From positions 124,001 to 188,000 of the forward strand of contig CAAFUF010000043.1 in the NCBI GenBank assembly GCA_900766135.1: a DNA stretch of 64,000 nucleotides, read 5' to 3'. Made by a program: the position numbers and the translations under genes. This DNA comes from Paenibacillaceae bacterium. GTDB lineage: Bacteria; Bacillota; Bacilli; Paenibacillales; Paenibacillaceae. Shown one piece after another: positions 33,621 to 42,436 of the stretch; the first letter of the stretch is position 1, and every line of letters begins with the position of its first letter. The notes beneath the pieces were generated by a model that was not told the origin of the DNA, did not search any database, and worked only from the letters and a program-made list of their open reading frames with translations.

Positions 33621-35756
33621 TTGGGTAAAAATATATTTTTTAACGCGCATCACTCTCCGATGGGAGCCTTCGCCAGCTTTACGTTGGGACATCCCGGCAA
33701 GAGCGGCGGATTCGACCTGGAGCTGGGCAGCCCGCCTAACCAGAACATCTATATCGGCCTGCAAGACGACGGACAAGAACGTTACCGGGCCCTGCCGTTT
33801 TACGGCGAAGGCTTGGACGAGCGGGACCGTTATACGACCGAAGAGAGCGGGGACGGGGCCAGCGAGCAGCATTCCGTTCAGAAAAAAGAAAGCGGTCTCA
33901 TCGTGCCGTTCAGCCGCAGCGAGATCGTGCGCCGGTTTGGCGCGGCGATCGACGAATGGCAAGCCGGCGATCTGACGTTCCGCCTGATCTCGCCGTTTGA
34001 AGGCGTGCCCGACCCGGAGACGGCTACGGAGGAGCAACTGCGTTTCGCGCTCATGCCGGCCGTGCTGGCGGAGATCACGGTGGATAACACCCGGGGGGCC
34101 TCGGCGCGCAAAGCCTTCTTCGGCTTGCAGAACGCCGACGCCTTCAGCGCGATCCGCCGCTTGGAGGACGTGACCGACGGCCGGATTTGCGGGATCGGCC
34201 AAGGCCGCCATACCGCGATCACAGCGAATGATCCGCGAATCACGAGCGCAGGCTTTTTCACGATGGAAGCGATTCTCAAGCCGAAGGTTCAAGAAAATCT
34301 CCGGTTTGGCCTCGGACCGGTAGGCGCGCTGCTGATGGATACCCCCGCCGGCGAAAAAGCCACCTACCGCTTTGCGCTCTGCTTCTATCGTGCGGGATAC
34401 GTCACCACCGGGATGGACGCTTCCTACTATTACAACCGGTATTTCGCCAATATTGAGGATGTGGCCGCCTATGCGCTGGATCAGTTCGACCGCAAGCTGG
34501 AAGTTGCCCGTCAAGCCGATGCGCTCGTTAGCGACGCCAAGCTGAACGAGGATCAGAAGTTTATGCTCGCCCACGCCATCCGCAGCTATTACGGCTCCAC
34601 CGAGCTGCTGGAGCATGAAGGCAAGCCGCTTTGGGTCGTAAACGAAGGCGAATATCGGATGATGAATACGTTCGATCTGACGGTCGACCAGCTGTTTTTT
34701 GAGCTGAAAATGAACCCATGGACGGTCAAAAACGAGCTGGACCTGTTCACCCGCCGCTACAGCTATCAAGATACGGTGCGGCTTCCCGGGGATACGGCCG
34801 AATATCCTGGCGGCATCAGCTTCACGCACGACATGGGCGTGGCCAACACGTTCTCCCGTCCGGGGTATTCGTCCTACGAGCTGCACGCGATCGATGACTG
34901 CTTCTCCCACATGACGCACGAGCAGCTCGTCAACTGGGTGCTGAGCGCCGCCGTTTACGTCAATCAAACGACCGACCGCGATTGGCTGGACCGCAACCTG
35001 CCCATCCTCGAGCAATGTCTGGAGAGCATGGTGAACCGCGATCATCCGGACCCGGCCAAACGGACCGGCATCATGGGCCTCGACAGCTCCCGCACGATGG
35101 GCGGAGCGGAAATCACGACTTATGACAGCCTGGACGTTTCGCTGGGGCAAGCGCGCAACAACATTTATTTGGCAGGCAAGAGCTGGGCGGCCTACGTGGC
35201 GATGGAGAAGCTACTGCGCGCAGGCGGCCGCGAGACGGCGGCTGAGCTGGCCGGGCGGCAAGCCGAGCTGTGCGCGGCAACGATTACCGCGCATTTGCTG
35301 CCAGACGGCTACATTCCGGCAGTCATTCAGGAGAACAACGACTCCAAGATTATCCCGGCGATCGAAGGGCTCGTCTTCCCGCTGTACACCGGCTGCGAAG
35401 AAGCGCTGGATCGGAACGGCCGGTTCGGCGAATATATCCGGGCGCTGTCGACGCACTTGAATACGGTGCTGCAACCGGGCGTCTGCTTGTTCGATGACGG
35501 CGGCTGGAAACTGTCCTCGACGAGCAACAACTCCTGGCTTAGCAAAATCTATCTCTGTCAATTCATCGCCCGCCGGATCCTCGGCCTCGCCTGGGACGAA
35601 CAGGGACTAGCGGCCGATGGGGCGCATGCGGCCTGGCTGACCTCTGAGAAGAACGCCTACTGGAGTTGGAGCGACCAGATGATGGCCGGCGTTGTCTGCG
35701 GGAGCCGGTACTATCCGCGCGGCGTGACGGCGATTTTGTGGCTGGACGAGATTTAA
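33621..35756 (+). CDS. GH52 beta-xylosidase
   Basis: The 711-residue enzyme is clearly glycoside hydrolase family 52. Its opening, NIFFNAHHSPMGAFASFTLG, and long later stretches agree with the Geobacillus stearothermophilus enzyme as I recall it. The catalytic pair of that enzyme (Glu335, Asp495) maps with a constant offset of seven to Glu342 in VVNEGEY and Asp502 in TTYDSLD. It releases xylose from xylo-oligosaccharides by a retaining mechanism. It has no signal peptide and acts in the cytoplasm. The start is TTG at 33621 with AGGAGGT eight bases upstream; upstream ATG codons lack a ribosome site. It is divergent from the AraC gene and ends in a bidirectional terminator. Confidence 0.95.
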   Translation: MGKNIFFNAHHSPMGAFASFTLGHPGKSGGFDLELGSPPNQNIYIGLQDDGQERYRALPFYGEGLDERDRYTTEESGDGASEQHSVQKKESGLIVPFSRSEIVRRFGAAIDEWQAGDLTFRLISPFEGVPDPETATEEQLRFALMPAVLAEITVDNTRGASARKAFFGLQNADAFSAIRRLEDVTDGRICGIGQGRHTAITANDPRITSAGFFTMEAILKPKVQENLRFGLGPVGALLMDTPAGEKATYRFALCFYRAGYVTTGMDASYYYNRYFANIEDVAAYALDQFDRKLEVARQADALVSDAKLNEDQKFMLAHAIRSYYGSTELLEHEGKPLWVVNEGEYRMMNTFDLTVDQLFFELKMNPWTVKNELDLFTRRYSYQDTVRLPGDTAEYPGGISFTHDMGVANTFSRPGYSSYELHAIDDCFSHMTHEQLVNWVLSAAVYVNQTTDRDWLDRNLPILEQCLESMVNRDHPDPAKRTGIMGLDSSRTMGGAEITTYDSLDVSLGQARNNIYLAGKSWAAYVAMEKLLRAGGRETAAELAGRQAELCAATITAHLLPDGYIPAVIQENNDSKIIPAIEGLVFPLYTGCEEALDRNGRFGEYIRALSTHLNTVLQPGVCLFDDGGWKLSSTSNNSWLSKIYLCQFIARRILGLAWDEQGLAADGAHAAWLTSEKNAYWSWSDQMMAGVVCGSRYYPRGVTAILWLDEI

Positions 35757-35770
35757 ACCGAATACCGCTG

Positions 35771-35803
35771 AAAAAGGCCGGACCCTTGGGGTCCGGCCTT
35801 TTT
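35771..35803. terminator. Bidirectional rho-independent terminator
   Basis: AAAAAGGCCGGACC pairs with GGTCCGGCCTTTTT across a short loop, with T-runs in both directions. It serves GH52 (plus) and the GGDEF gene (minus). Confidence 0.93.
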
Positions 35804-35807
35804 GGCG

Positions 35808-36971
35808 TTAAGTTCCGCTGCGAGCCGCCCGGTTGCGGCCGGCATGCTTCGCTTGATACAAGGCTACGTCGCTAGCCTTGAACAGCTCCGGCAGCGAGGT
35901 GTCGGAGCCCGCAGAGACGGTCACGACGCCGATGCTGATCGTGAACTCGGGACGCCACGGGGTCCCCTGGCTTTCGAGCACGGACATGCGCAGCGTTTCG
36001 GCAAACTGGTCCGAAGCCTGCTCGTCCGCCCCCGGAAGAAAGATGGCGAACTCATCCCCGCCGTACCGGCCGAACAAATCCCCCGGTTTCAGCCGCGGCC
36101 GGACTTTCCCGGCGAATTCCCGCAGCAGCTCGTCTCCGATATGATGCCCGAACGAATCGTTAATCGTCTTAAAATGATCGACATCGATCAGGATAAACGA
36201 AGCGGGAATCGCTTCCTTCCGGCAGCGGCGCAGCGTCTCCCGCGTTTGGTGCATGAACGCCCGGCGGTTCAACGCTCCGGTCATATCGTCATAGCTGGCT
36301 AATCTCAGTAATTCCCGGTCGGTCCGTTCCTTGGACAGAAGAAAAAAGCCCATGTTCCCCAACATCATGATCGCATACAAGGCCAGGAAGGATAAGGTCC
36401 GATAGATGCCGGGATCCAGCATGTCCACCGGCACGCGGGTAAATAAGGCCAGCGGCGTGCGAACGACCAAGGCGGCCGCGATCGTCAAATACATGTAACC
36501 CAACAGCAGCGACAGCGGGGACTTGGACGGCGAAGCTACCAACCGGGCGGCGGGTACGGCGAGCATTACCGCGATTGAAAGGGATACGACGGTGATCCGA
36601 AGCGGAGCGGTATTATGCAGAACAACAACCAGCAAGTAAGCGGCCATGCCGGCTACCGTCCAATAAGCGTAAAACCGCTTCGCCCTGGCACCAAAGCCGC
36701 CGGCCACCCGCAGCAAAGCCGCGGTTTCCAGCGCGACGCCCAACAGGAAAACCAGGTTGGCGGCAACGATGGCCGCCATGCCCGGAACTTGTCCCGAAAC
36801 GACAAATAACCCCCAGGTTATGACCTGGAGCCATTTGGAAGCATAAAACAGGTTGATCGCCGATTCCTTGGAGTTACGGAACTTGTATGCGCTAAAGAGG
36901 ATGACAGCAAGGAGGTGGCCCAGCACAAGCAAAACGAATACCGTCTTCATATCCAAATTCAGATCCATCAT
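35808..36971 (-). CDS. Membrane diguanylate cyclase (GGDEF)
   Basis: The 387-residue protein has about seven hydrophobic segments in residues 1-215, then a GGDEF domain with DMTGALNRRAF, LIDVDHFKTINDSFGHHIGDELL and an intact active-site motif RYGGDEF. It should make cyclic di-GMP at the membrane in response to an unknown signal. The usual inhibitory I-site (RxxD five residues before GGDEF) is KPGD here, so product inhibition may be weak. The start chosen is ATG at 36971 (MMDLNLD) with GGTGGA upstream; a TTG at 36998 also begins the frame. It stands alone, upstream of the FMN-riboswitch gene on the same strand's far side. Confidence 0.9.
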   Translation of the reverse strand: MMDLNLDMKTVFVLLVLGHLLAVILFSAYKFRNSKESAINLFYASKWLQVITWGLFVVSGQVPGMAAIVAANLVFLLGVALETAALLRVAGGFGARAKRFYAYWTVAGMAAYLLVVVLHNTAPLRITVVSLSIAVMLAVPAARLVASPSKSPLSLLLGYMYLTIAAALVVRTPLALFTRVPVDMLDPGIYRTLSFLALYAIMMLGNMGFFLLSKERTDRELLRLASYDDMTGALNRRAFMHQTRETLRRCRKEAIPASFILIDVDHFKTINDSFGHHIGDELLREFAGKVRPRLKPGDLFGRYGGDEFAIFLPGADEQASDQFAETLRMSVLESQGTPWRPEFTISIGVVTVSAGSDTSLPELFKASDVALYQAKHAGRNRAARSGT

Positions 36972-37063
36972 GAACTTTCCACCGTCTCCATCCGCCAAAT
37001 GATCATTCGTCTTATATGATTCTTTTTATCATACAACAAATTTCGCCAAAGAGGGACGCGAGA

Positions 37064-37115
37064 TGAAAAAAAGCGAGGTTTTTCCAACCCGTGGAACGGG
37101 GGGAAAAGCTCGCTT
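37064..37115 (-). terminator. Rho-independent terminator of the EamA gene
   Basis: On the minus strand AAGCGAG pairs with CTCGCTT around an inner CCCGTTCCACGGG-type hairpin and runs into TTTTTTT. Confidence 0.88.
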
Positions 37116-37136
37116 CTTCTTGATTGGACGGATGAA

Positions 37137-38162
37137 TTATTGGTTAGCGGCTCCCTGGCGGGAGATCAGGAACAACGTGCCCCAAATCAGCACGAATCCG
37201 CAGGCTTGGGCAACCGTAATCATCTGCTGGAAGGCGATCCAGTTGATCAGGACGCCAACCATCGGGAAGCTCAGCTCCGCCAGCGTGGCGACCGACGCTT
37301 TGGTCGTCGTCAGCCCTTTGTAGTAAACCAGCAGGCTGAGGAGCCCGGGCAGCAGCGCTTGTCCCAGCATATTGAGGGAGAGCGCGGCGATTTGCGACGT
37401 GCCGGCCGGAAGGTTCCAAGCGGCCCCTTCGTTCCAAGTGATGGCAAGCAGCAGCGGCAGTGCCAAAATAAACCGCAGCGATGTCACCGTCTCATATTTC
37501 ATACGCCCGACCATCATCCGGCCCATGACCGTGGATCCGCCCCACAGCGCGGCGGCGCCCAGCGACAGGAGGCTGCCAATCTGCACGAAATCGCTCCAAT
37601 GACCGATCGGCATCGTAAATCCGAAGGTCAGCAAATACGTTCCGAGCAGCGCAATGAGCAAGAATCCGAAGAAGAACCGCGGCAGCTTCTCCTTGAGCAG
37701 CAATCCGGCCAGCAGGATGGCAAACAGCGGCTGCATTTTTTGCAGCAGCAGGACGGCGTTCAGATCGCCGTTCGACAGCGCCATCGTAAACAGGATCGTG
37801 GCGATGGCCGAACCGCCCCAGGAAATAAAGAGCAGCGCGCCTCCTTGCTTCCAGCCGAGCCCTTTGAGCTCGGTGTGGTTCTTCCACAAGACAGGGATGG
37901 CAAAGAGCGCGATAATGAGATGCTCGATGAGTACGATTTGCGCCGAGGTGAGCGACTTCAGCAGGATGACCCGGAACAGGGGGTCGACGCCCCACAGTGC
38001 CGCGCCCAATACGACGAGCCAAAAACCGCTGCGCGATTTGCGCGCCTCCGTCGTTCCGGACGAAGGCTGAACCTGGCTCGACGCGCCCGTAAGCGCCCTT
38101 GCGCCGGCTCCGGCTCCGGCATTCATCCGGATGCCGCTGCTTGCATTTGCTTTTTCCATCAT
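37137..38162 (-). CDS. EamA/DMT-family transporter under FMN riboswitch, likely riboflavin transporter
   Basis: The 341-residue protein has ten membrane helices in two EamA repeats after a Ser/Ala/Gly-rich N-terminal tail of about 45 residues. The repeats begin near FWLVVLGAALWGVDPLFR and near LLSLGAAALWGGSTVMGR. EamA proteins carry many small metabolites. The leader contains a complete FMN riboswitch with terminator, so the cargo is most likely riboflavin or a flavin precursor, as for RibN-type carriers; that is an inference from regulation. The ATG at 38162 has AAGGGG upstream. It is monocistronic, followed by a terminator. Confidence 0.88.
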   Translation of the reverse strand: MMEKANASSGIRMNAGAGAGARALTGASSQVQPSSGTTEARKSRSGFWLVVLGAALWGVDPLFRVILLKSLTSAQIVLIEHLIIALFAIPVLWKNHTELKGLGWKQGGALLFISWGGSAIATILFTMALSNGDLNAVLLLQKMQPLFAILLAGLLLKEKLPRFFFGFLLIALLGTYLLTFGFTMPIGHWSDFVQIGSLLSLGAAALWGGSTVMGRMMVGRMKYETVTSLRFILALPLLLAITWNEGAAWNLPAGTSQIAALSLNMLGQALLPGLLSLLVYYKGLTTTKASVATLAELSFPMVGVLINWIAFQQMITVAQACGFVLIWGTLFLISRQGAANQ

Positions 38163-38194
38163 GTTTGTCCCCTTCTTGAATAGAGGGTCTACGC

Positions 38195-38234
38195 AGAAAA
38201 CCCCCGCATCGACCTTCGTAAAGGTTTGCGGGGG
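38195..38234 (-). terminator. Terminator of the FMN riboswitch expression platform
   Basis: CCCCCGCA (minus) pairs with TGCGGGGG around an inner ACCTTTACGAAGGT hairpin and is followed by TTTTCTG. It lies between the aptamer and the EamA start, as in transcription-terminating flavin switches. Confidence 0.88.
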
Positions 38235-38292
38235 CTGACCAAATAAGCCTGACAGGAACGTAAGGTCCCTGGATCAAACGATAGCTTGATTG

Positions 38293-38442
38293 ATCTTCTC
38301 CCATCCGGACTTTACCGTCGGCCTTGGAATCGCACCAAGTCAGTCGCACGCGGTCGTTAAAAGCCGCAGGCGAGTCGCGGGCTGCGGTTTCCCTGCTGGA
38401 AAACCTCACCGCCGGTCAGGAATTTCACCCTACCCCGAAGAT
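38293..38442 (-). ncRNA. FMN riboswitch (RFN element)
   Basis: On the minus strand all conserved RFN blocks are present in order: ATCTTCGGGG, AGGGTGAAATTCC, GACCGGCGGT, AGCCCGCGA, GACTTGGTGCGATTCC, AAGGCCGACGGT and ATGGGAGAAGAT, the last pairing with the first as P1. FMN binding should favour the downstream terminator and switch the transporter gene off. The consensus was recalled from known RFN elements. Confidence 0.96.
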
Positions 38443-38552
38443 CTCTATTCATTTAAATTTTGATTACTTAAGTTGTTTCTATCATAGCGCAGGAGATAGC
38501 GTAACTCTGTTACAAAAATCACAAAGTCTGCCCGCGTCCCAAACATTCAGGA

Positions 38553-39839
38553 TTATCCCCGTTTGACCACGTCGAAATTGCTTTCGATCAGCAGCCAGTT
38601 TTGCGGAAAACTCAAGCCCAGCTTCCAATAGCTCATTCCGCGCAGCCCCAGCTCCTTGATCAGGTTAAACTTGGCCTGGATCGAGCGGGCGTCCTCAAAC
38701 CAGACTTCGTGTTCCCGTCCCTCGCCATCCCGATAATGAAAAAACGGAGCTTGGTCGCGCTCGCTGTATCGGATGGCGACGCCATTCCGGGCGGCAATTT
38801 GGATCGCCTGTTGCGGACTGACCGCCCGGGCGACGCTTCCCTGCACGAACGGCAGCGTCCAGTCGTAGCCGTACAGGTTTTGCCCCATCATGATTTTCGA
38901 GCCCGGCATTTCGGTCAGCGCATATTCGATCACCCGTCTGACCGGCCCGATCGGCGACACCGCCTGGGCCGGACCGCCGCTGTAGCCCCATTCGTAAGTC
39001 ATGATCACGACGAAATCGGCGATTTCCCCGTGCGCCCGGTAATCATGCGCTTCATACCACAAACCTTGCTGGCCGGCGCTCGTCTTGGGCGCCAGGGCCG
39101 TAGACATCAGCCACCCCTGCTGGGCAAAACGCGCTTTGGCTTTACGCAGGAAGGCGTTGTAAGCTTCCCGGTCGGCCGGCCGCAAGAACTCGAAATCGAA
39201 ATGGATGTCCCGGAAGCCGTAATTGCTCGCCGTCTTAACGATGTTGTCCAGAAAACGGTCCTGCACCGGGATATCGTTCAGCAGAATCCGGCCAAGCTCA
39301 TCGCTGAACTGGTCGTTCTCCTGGTTCGTGATCACCATCATCAGCACGACCCGGTTCGACCGGGCAATTTCCGGAAACCGGTTCAACGGCGGCTCTCGCA
39401 GCGAACCGTCCCGCTGCGCCTGAAAGCTGAACGGGGCGAGATACGTCAGGTGCGGCGCCGCTTCACGTGCGCTTTCCTCCAGCGCCGGGGCAACCGTTCC
39501 GCCGCGCGGCTCGACATAAGCGTTGAATTCGGCGCTTCTTCGCGGCCGCGGCGGGATGTACAGCCGAAATCCGATCGACAGGGATTGGTCCGCGGCTATG
39601 GCGTTAACGCGGGCCAGCTCCTGATAACGGATACCGAAACGCTGCGCGATCGACCATAAGCTGTCCCCGGGCTGAACCCAGTAATAACTGCCGACGATCG
39701 GGATAACCAAGGTTTGTCCAACCACAAGGTTCTCCGGGTTCGGCAACTCGTTTGCCTCGACGATATCTTCATAAGGTACGCCATAGGCTTCCGCGATGCT
39801 ATACGTCGTTTGACCCTGTTGGACGACATGAATCTGCAT
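38553..39839 (-). CDS. LysM-GH18 spore peptidoglycan hydrolase (SleL/YaaH-like)
   Basis: The 428-residue protein begins with two LysM domains (residues 1-47, IHVVQQGQTTYSIAEAYG; 52-96, YWVQPGDSLWSIAQRFG) and continues with a GH18 domain (about 130-425). The catalytic strand reads DIHFDFEFL, matching the GH18 pattern in which the Glu is the acid. There is no signal peptide, as in the Bacillus spore protein YaaH/SleL, an N-acetylglucosaminidase that trims cortex fragments during germination. The same role is inferred and fits the germination operon elsewhere in the window. The ATG has GGAGGGG upstream. It is a single gene. Confidence 0.9.
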   Translation of the reverse strand: MQIHVVQQGQTTYSIAEAYGVPYEDIVEANELPNPENLVVGQTLVIPIVGSYYWVQPGDSLWSIAQRFGIRYQELARVNAIAADQSLSIGFRLYIPPRPRRSAEFNAYVEPRGGTVAPALEESAREAAPHLTYLAPFSFQAQRDGSLREPPLNRFPEIARSNRVVLMMVITNQENDQFSDELGRILLNDIPVQDRFLDNIVKTASNYGFRDIHFDFEFLRPADREAYNAFLRKAKARFAQQGWLMSTALAPKTSAGQQGLWYEAHDYRAHGEIADFVVIMTYEWGYSGGPAQAVSPIGPVRRVIEYALTEMPGSKIMMGQNLYGYDWTLPFVQGSVARAVSPQQAIQIAARNGVAIRYSERDQAPFFHYRDGEGREHEVWFEDARSIQAKFNLIKELGLRGMSYWKLGLSFPQNWLLIESNFDVVKRG

Positions 39840-39922
39840 TTACTCCCCTCCTCCATATGGATCATGCTATCTACATCCTATGAAGGAGCAAGTTTGGCCT
39901 ATTCCGCTAGCTAGGCGTTACA

Positions 39923-40798
39923 TCAGAATGCCGGAAGGGCAATCTCGTCGTAATTGTCTTTAAGGAACTGCTTCACTTCCGGGCTGGAAATCGCCTTCGC
40001 CAGCTTCTGGATCGCTTCCGAATCCCGGTTGTCTTGACGGGCGACCAGGGTAATCGCGAAAGCCGAGTCGACGGTTTCCGTCAGCAAGGCGTCCTTCTTC
40101 GGCGTAAGTCCCAACGGGCTGGCATAAGCCGGAGTCATCAGCACCAAATCGGCGTCATCCAGCATCCGGGCCAGCATGAGCAAGTCCACTTCCTCGAATT
40201 TGTAGTTATGGCTGTTTTCCACGATATCCGCCTGGGTAGCTTCGATGCCCACTCCTTCCTTCAGCTTGATCACGCCGGCTTTATCCAGCATGACAAGCGA
40301 GCGGCCGATGTTGGAAGGATCGTTTGCGATCGCGATCGTTGCCCCGTCCGGCAATTCCTCCATCGATTTGTAGCGTTTGGAATAGGCTCCGTAAATCGCG
40401 TGGTAAACCGGCTGAACCGGGACAAGCTCGGTATTTTTGCTCTCGTTATACTGCTCCATGTAAGGCACGTGCTGGAAGAAGTTCGCGTCCACTTCCTTGT
40501 TCGCCAGCGCATCGTTTGGCTGTACATTGTCGGACAAGACGACGACCTCTAGGTCGATGCCCTCCTCTTTCAGCTGCGGTTTAATCAGCTCCAGGATGTC
40601 CGTCATCGGCGGAATCAAGGAAGCCACCTTCAACGTAGTCGTTTCCGTAGTTTCGGACTCCGTCGCGGCCGGTGCCGCCACGCCCGCCTCCGCATTCCCG
40701 GCATTCGAAGCGTTTGAAGCATTGCCATTATTGCCGCATGCGCTCAGCACCAGCATCAGCAGCGCCAGCGTCATCATCCATTTTCCTGTCTTCATCAT
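39923..40798 (-). CDS. metQ: Methionine-binding lipoprotein MetQ
   Basis: The 291-residue lipoprotein has the lipobox LSAC (Cys21), an Asn/Ala-rich linker and an NlpA/MetQ domain: LKVASLIPPMTDILELIKPQLKEEGIDLEVVVLSD, then NFFQHVPYMEQYN, where MetQ proteins usually have NYFQHxPYL. It binds methionine or a derivative and feeds MetNI. It is last in the metN-metI-metQ operon, 17 bases after metI. The ATG has GGAGGGAG upstream. D- versus L-methionine or another ligand cannot be told from sequence. Confidence 0.9.
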   Translation of the reverse strand: MMKTGKWMMTLALLMLVLSACGNNGNASNASNAGNAEAGVAAPAATESETTETTTLKVASLIPPMTDILELIKPQLKEEGIDLEVVVLSDNVQPNDALANKEVDANFFQHVPYMEQYNESKNTELVPVQPVYHAIYGAYSKRYKSMEELPDGATIAIANDPSNIGRSLVMLDKAGVIKLKEGVGIEATQADIVENSHNYKFEEVDLLMLARMLDDADLVLMTPAYASPLGLTPKKDALLTETVDSAFAITLVARQDNRDSEAIQKLAKAISSPEVKQFLKDNYDEIALPAF

Positions 40799-40815
40799 GG
40801 TTTCTCCCTCCGATA

Positions 40816-41496
40816 TTAGCGTTTATCCAGCCAGCGGGACAACGCATTCCCTATAAATTGAATTCCTTGTACCAGAACAATCATCAGCAGGATTACGACG
40901 GCCATCAGTTCGGTTTCAAATCGCTGATAGCCGTAACGAATGGCGAAATCGCCAACTCCGCCGCCGCCGACCACGCCCATCACCGTCGAGTAGGAAATGA
41001 AGCTGATGGTCGAGGATGTCAGCCCCAGCACCAGGCCGGAACGGGCTTCTACGTACAAAAATTTCGTGATGATCTGAAGCTTGGACGCGCCCATAGACCG
41101 CGCCGATTCGATCACTCCCCGGGGCACCTCCAGCAGCGACTGCTCGACGAATCGCGCATAAATGGCGATCGCGACGACAGCCAGCGGGATGGAGGCCGCC
41201 AGCGTCCCGATCGCCGTGCCGACGATGAGGCGGGTGAGTGGAATCATAAACACCACCAGCAGCAGAAACGGAAAGGAGCGAATGACGTTCACCGCCCCGT
41301 TTAGCAAGCCGTATCCGAGGCGGTGCTCATAAAGCTGGCCTTTGCCGGTCAGATACAAGGCCGTTCCCGCCGGCAGGCCAAGCAAAACGGCCGCCAACAG
41401 CGCGATCCCGACCATGACGAAGGTCTCCCCGACCGCTTCGCCGATTTGGCTGCGATATTGGACGAACCCGTCCCACATCAAGGCAATATCCAGCAC
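40816..41496 (-). CDS. metI: Methionine ABC transporter permease MetI
   Basis: The 226-residue permease has five helices and the EAA loop SARSMGASKLQIITKFLYVEARSGLVLGLTSSTISFI, close to MetI. The C terminus (QFIGNALSRWLDKR) is typical. The start is GTG at 41496 with GGAGGTG six bases upstream, two bases after the metN stop; an upstream frame to 41643 overlaps metN and is not used. It transports methionine with MetN and MetQ. Confidence 0.92.
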   Translation of the reverse strand: MLDIALMWDGFVQYRSQIGEAVGETFVMVGIALLAAVLLGLPAGTALYLTGKGQLYEHRLGYGLLNGAVNVIRSFPFLLLVVFMIPLTRLIVGTAIGTLAASIPLAVVAIAIYARFVEQSLLEVPRGVIESARSMGASKLQIITKFLYVEARSGLVLGLTSSTISFISYSTVMGVVGGGGVGDFAIRYGYQRFETELMAVVILLMIVLVQGIQFIGNALSRWLDKR

Positions 41497-41498
41497 CC

Positions 41499-42254
41499 CT
41501 ACACCTCCGTCCCGCCAATCAGCTGCTCCCGGTACGAAGCGCGGTACCCCGCCATACCGGCGTTTCCAACTTCCGCTTCGTTGCGTTCGAGCGTAAACGC
41601 ATCGGTTAGCCGGCCGTCTTCCATCACCGAAACCCCTTGGCAAATGCCGCGCACCACGTCCATCTCATGCGTGACGATCACGATGGTTACGCCCAGCGTC
41701 CGATGGATATGCAGAAGCACCTCAAGAATCTCCGCGGTCGTCTTCGGATCCAGCGAGGAGGTCGGCTCATCGCAGAGCAGGATGTCCGGACGGCTCGCCA
41801 GCGCCCGCGCGATGGCCACCCGCTGCTTCTGCCCGCCGCTGAGGGAAGCCGGATATTGGCCGGCCTTATCCTCCAGGCCAACGAAACGCAGGCATTCCCG
41901 CACACGCTCGGCTTTCTCCCTCTTCGGCAAGCCCGCAAGCTCCAGCGGCACGGAAACGTTGCCGATGACCGTCCGGTTATGGAGCAGGTGAAATTGCTGA
42001 AAGATCATCCCGATCGACCGGCGTACTTCACGCCGCGCGGCCTCAGGGAGCGCGGTAAGCTCCTGGCCCAGGACCGTTACCTTCCCTTGATCGGGCAGCT
42101 CCAGCGCGTTCATCATTCGCAGCAGCGTCGATTTCCCTGCCCCGCTGGGACCGATGATGCCGTGAATCGTGCCATAGGGAATCCGTAGGGATACGTCGCG
42201 CACCGCCTCGAATGGCCCGTTTTGCAAGCTATACGTTTTGCTGACATGCTCCAA
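41499..42254 (-). CDS. metN: Methionine ABC transporter ATPase MetN (short form)
   Basis: The 251-residue ATPase has Walker A GPSGAGKST, Q loop FQQFHLLHNRTV, signature LSGGQKQR, Walker B ILLCDEPTSSLDPKT and switch His VTHEMDVV. It lacks most of the C-terminal ACT-like NIL domain that gives many MetN proteins about 340 residues and methionine feedback. The start is unclear: TTG 42254 is the first usual start, but GGAGG is 19 bases away; two ATC codons at 42263 and 42260 fit the site better and would add IIT to the N terminus. It is first in the operon. Confidence 0.9.
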   Translation of the reverse strand: MEHVSKTYSLQNGPFEAVRDVSLRIPYGTIHGIIGPSGAGKSTLLRMMNALELPDQGKVTVLGQELTALPEAARREVRRSIGMIFQQFHLLHNRTVIGNVSVPLELAGLPKREKAERVRECLRFVGLEDKAGQYPASLSGGQKQRVAIARALASRPDILLCDEPTSSLDPKTTAEILEVLLHIHRTLGVTIVIVTHEMDVVRGICQGVSVMEDGRLTDAFTLERNEAEVGNAGMAGYRASYREQLIGGTEV

Positions 42255-42334
42255 AGTGATGATAAGCGTCCCCCCTCCGACCCCTTTCTGTATTACTTAT
42301 TTCATTATTCTGTTACATTTGGTTTCACCTGTTG

Positions 42335-42363
42335 ATTATAGACTATGTATTCATCTGTGTCAC
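42335..42363 (-). promoter_or_regulatory. Promoter of metNIQ
   Basis: On the minus strand GTGACA (42363-42358), a 17-base spacer and TATAAT (42340-42335) form a near-consensus vegetative promoter about 80 bases before metN. No SAM (S-box) riboswitch or T-box was found in the leader. Confidence 0.75.
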
Positions 42364-42401
42364 TAAATTTAGTTCATTATTATAAGATTGAATCAAAAAC
42401 G

Positions 42402-42436
42402 AAAAAATCACCATAGATTTCCATGGTGATTTTTTT
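42402..42436 (-). terminator. Rho-independent terminator
   Basis: AAAAATCACCAT pairs perfectly with ATGGTGATTTTT over an eight-base loop, with a T-run on both strands. On the minus strand it begins at the stop codon of the small ORF at 42435, so it ends that transcript before the metN promoter. Confidence 0.92.

Noticed and set aside
33582..35150. 522-residue open frame on the minus strand
   Set aside because: It lies entirely antisense to the GH52 gene, has no ribosome site, and arises from GC-rich third positions of the real gene.
38601..39659. 352-residue plus-strand open frame
   Set aside because: Antisense to the LysM-GH18 gene, with no ribosome site and no domain.
42255..42400. SAM riboswitch or T-box before metNIQ
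   Set aside because: None of the S-box or T-box conserved blocks is present; only a promoter and a terminator were found.
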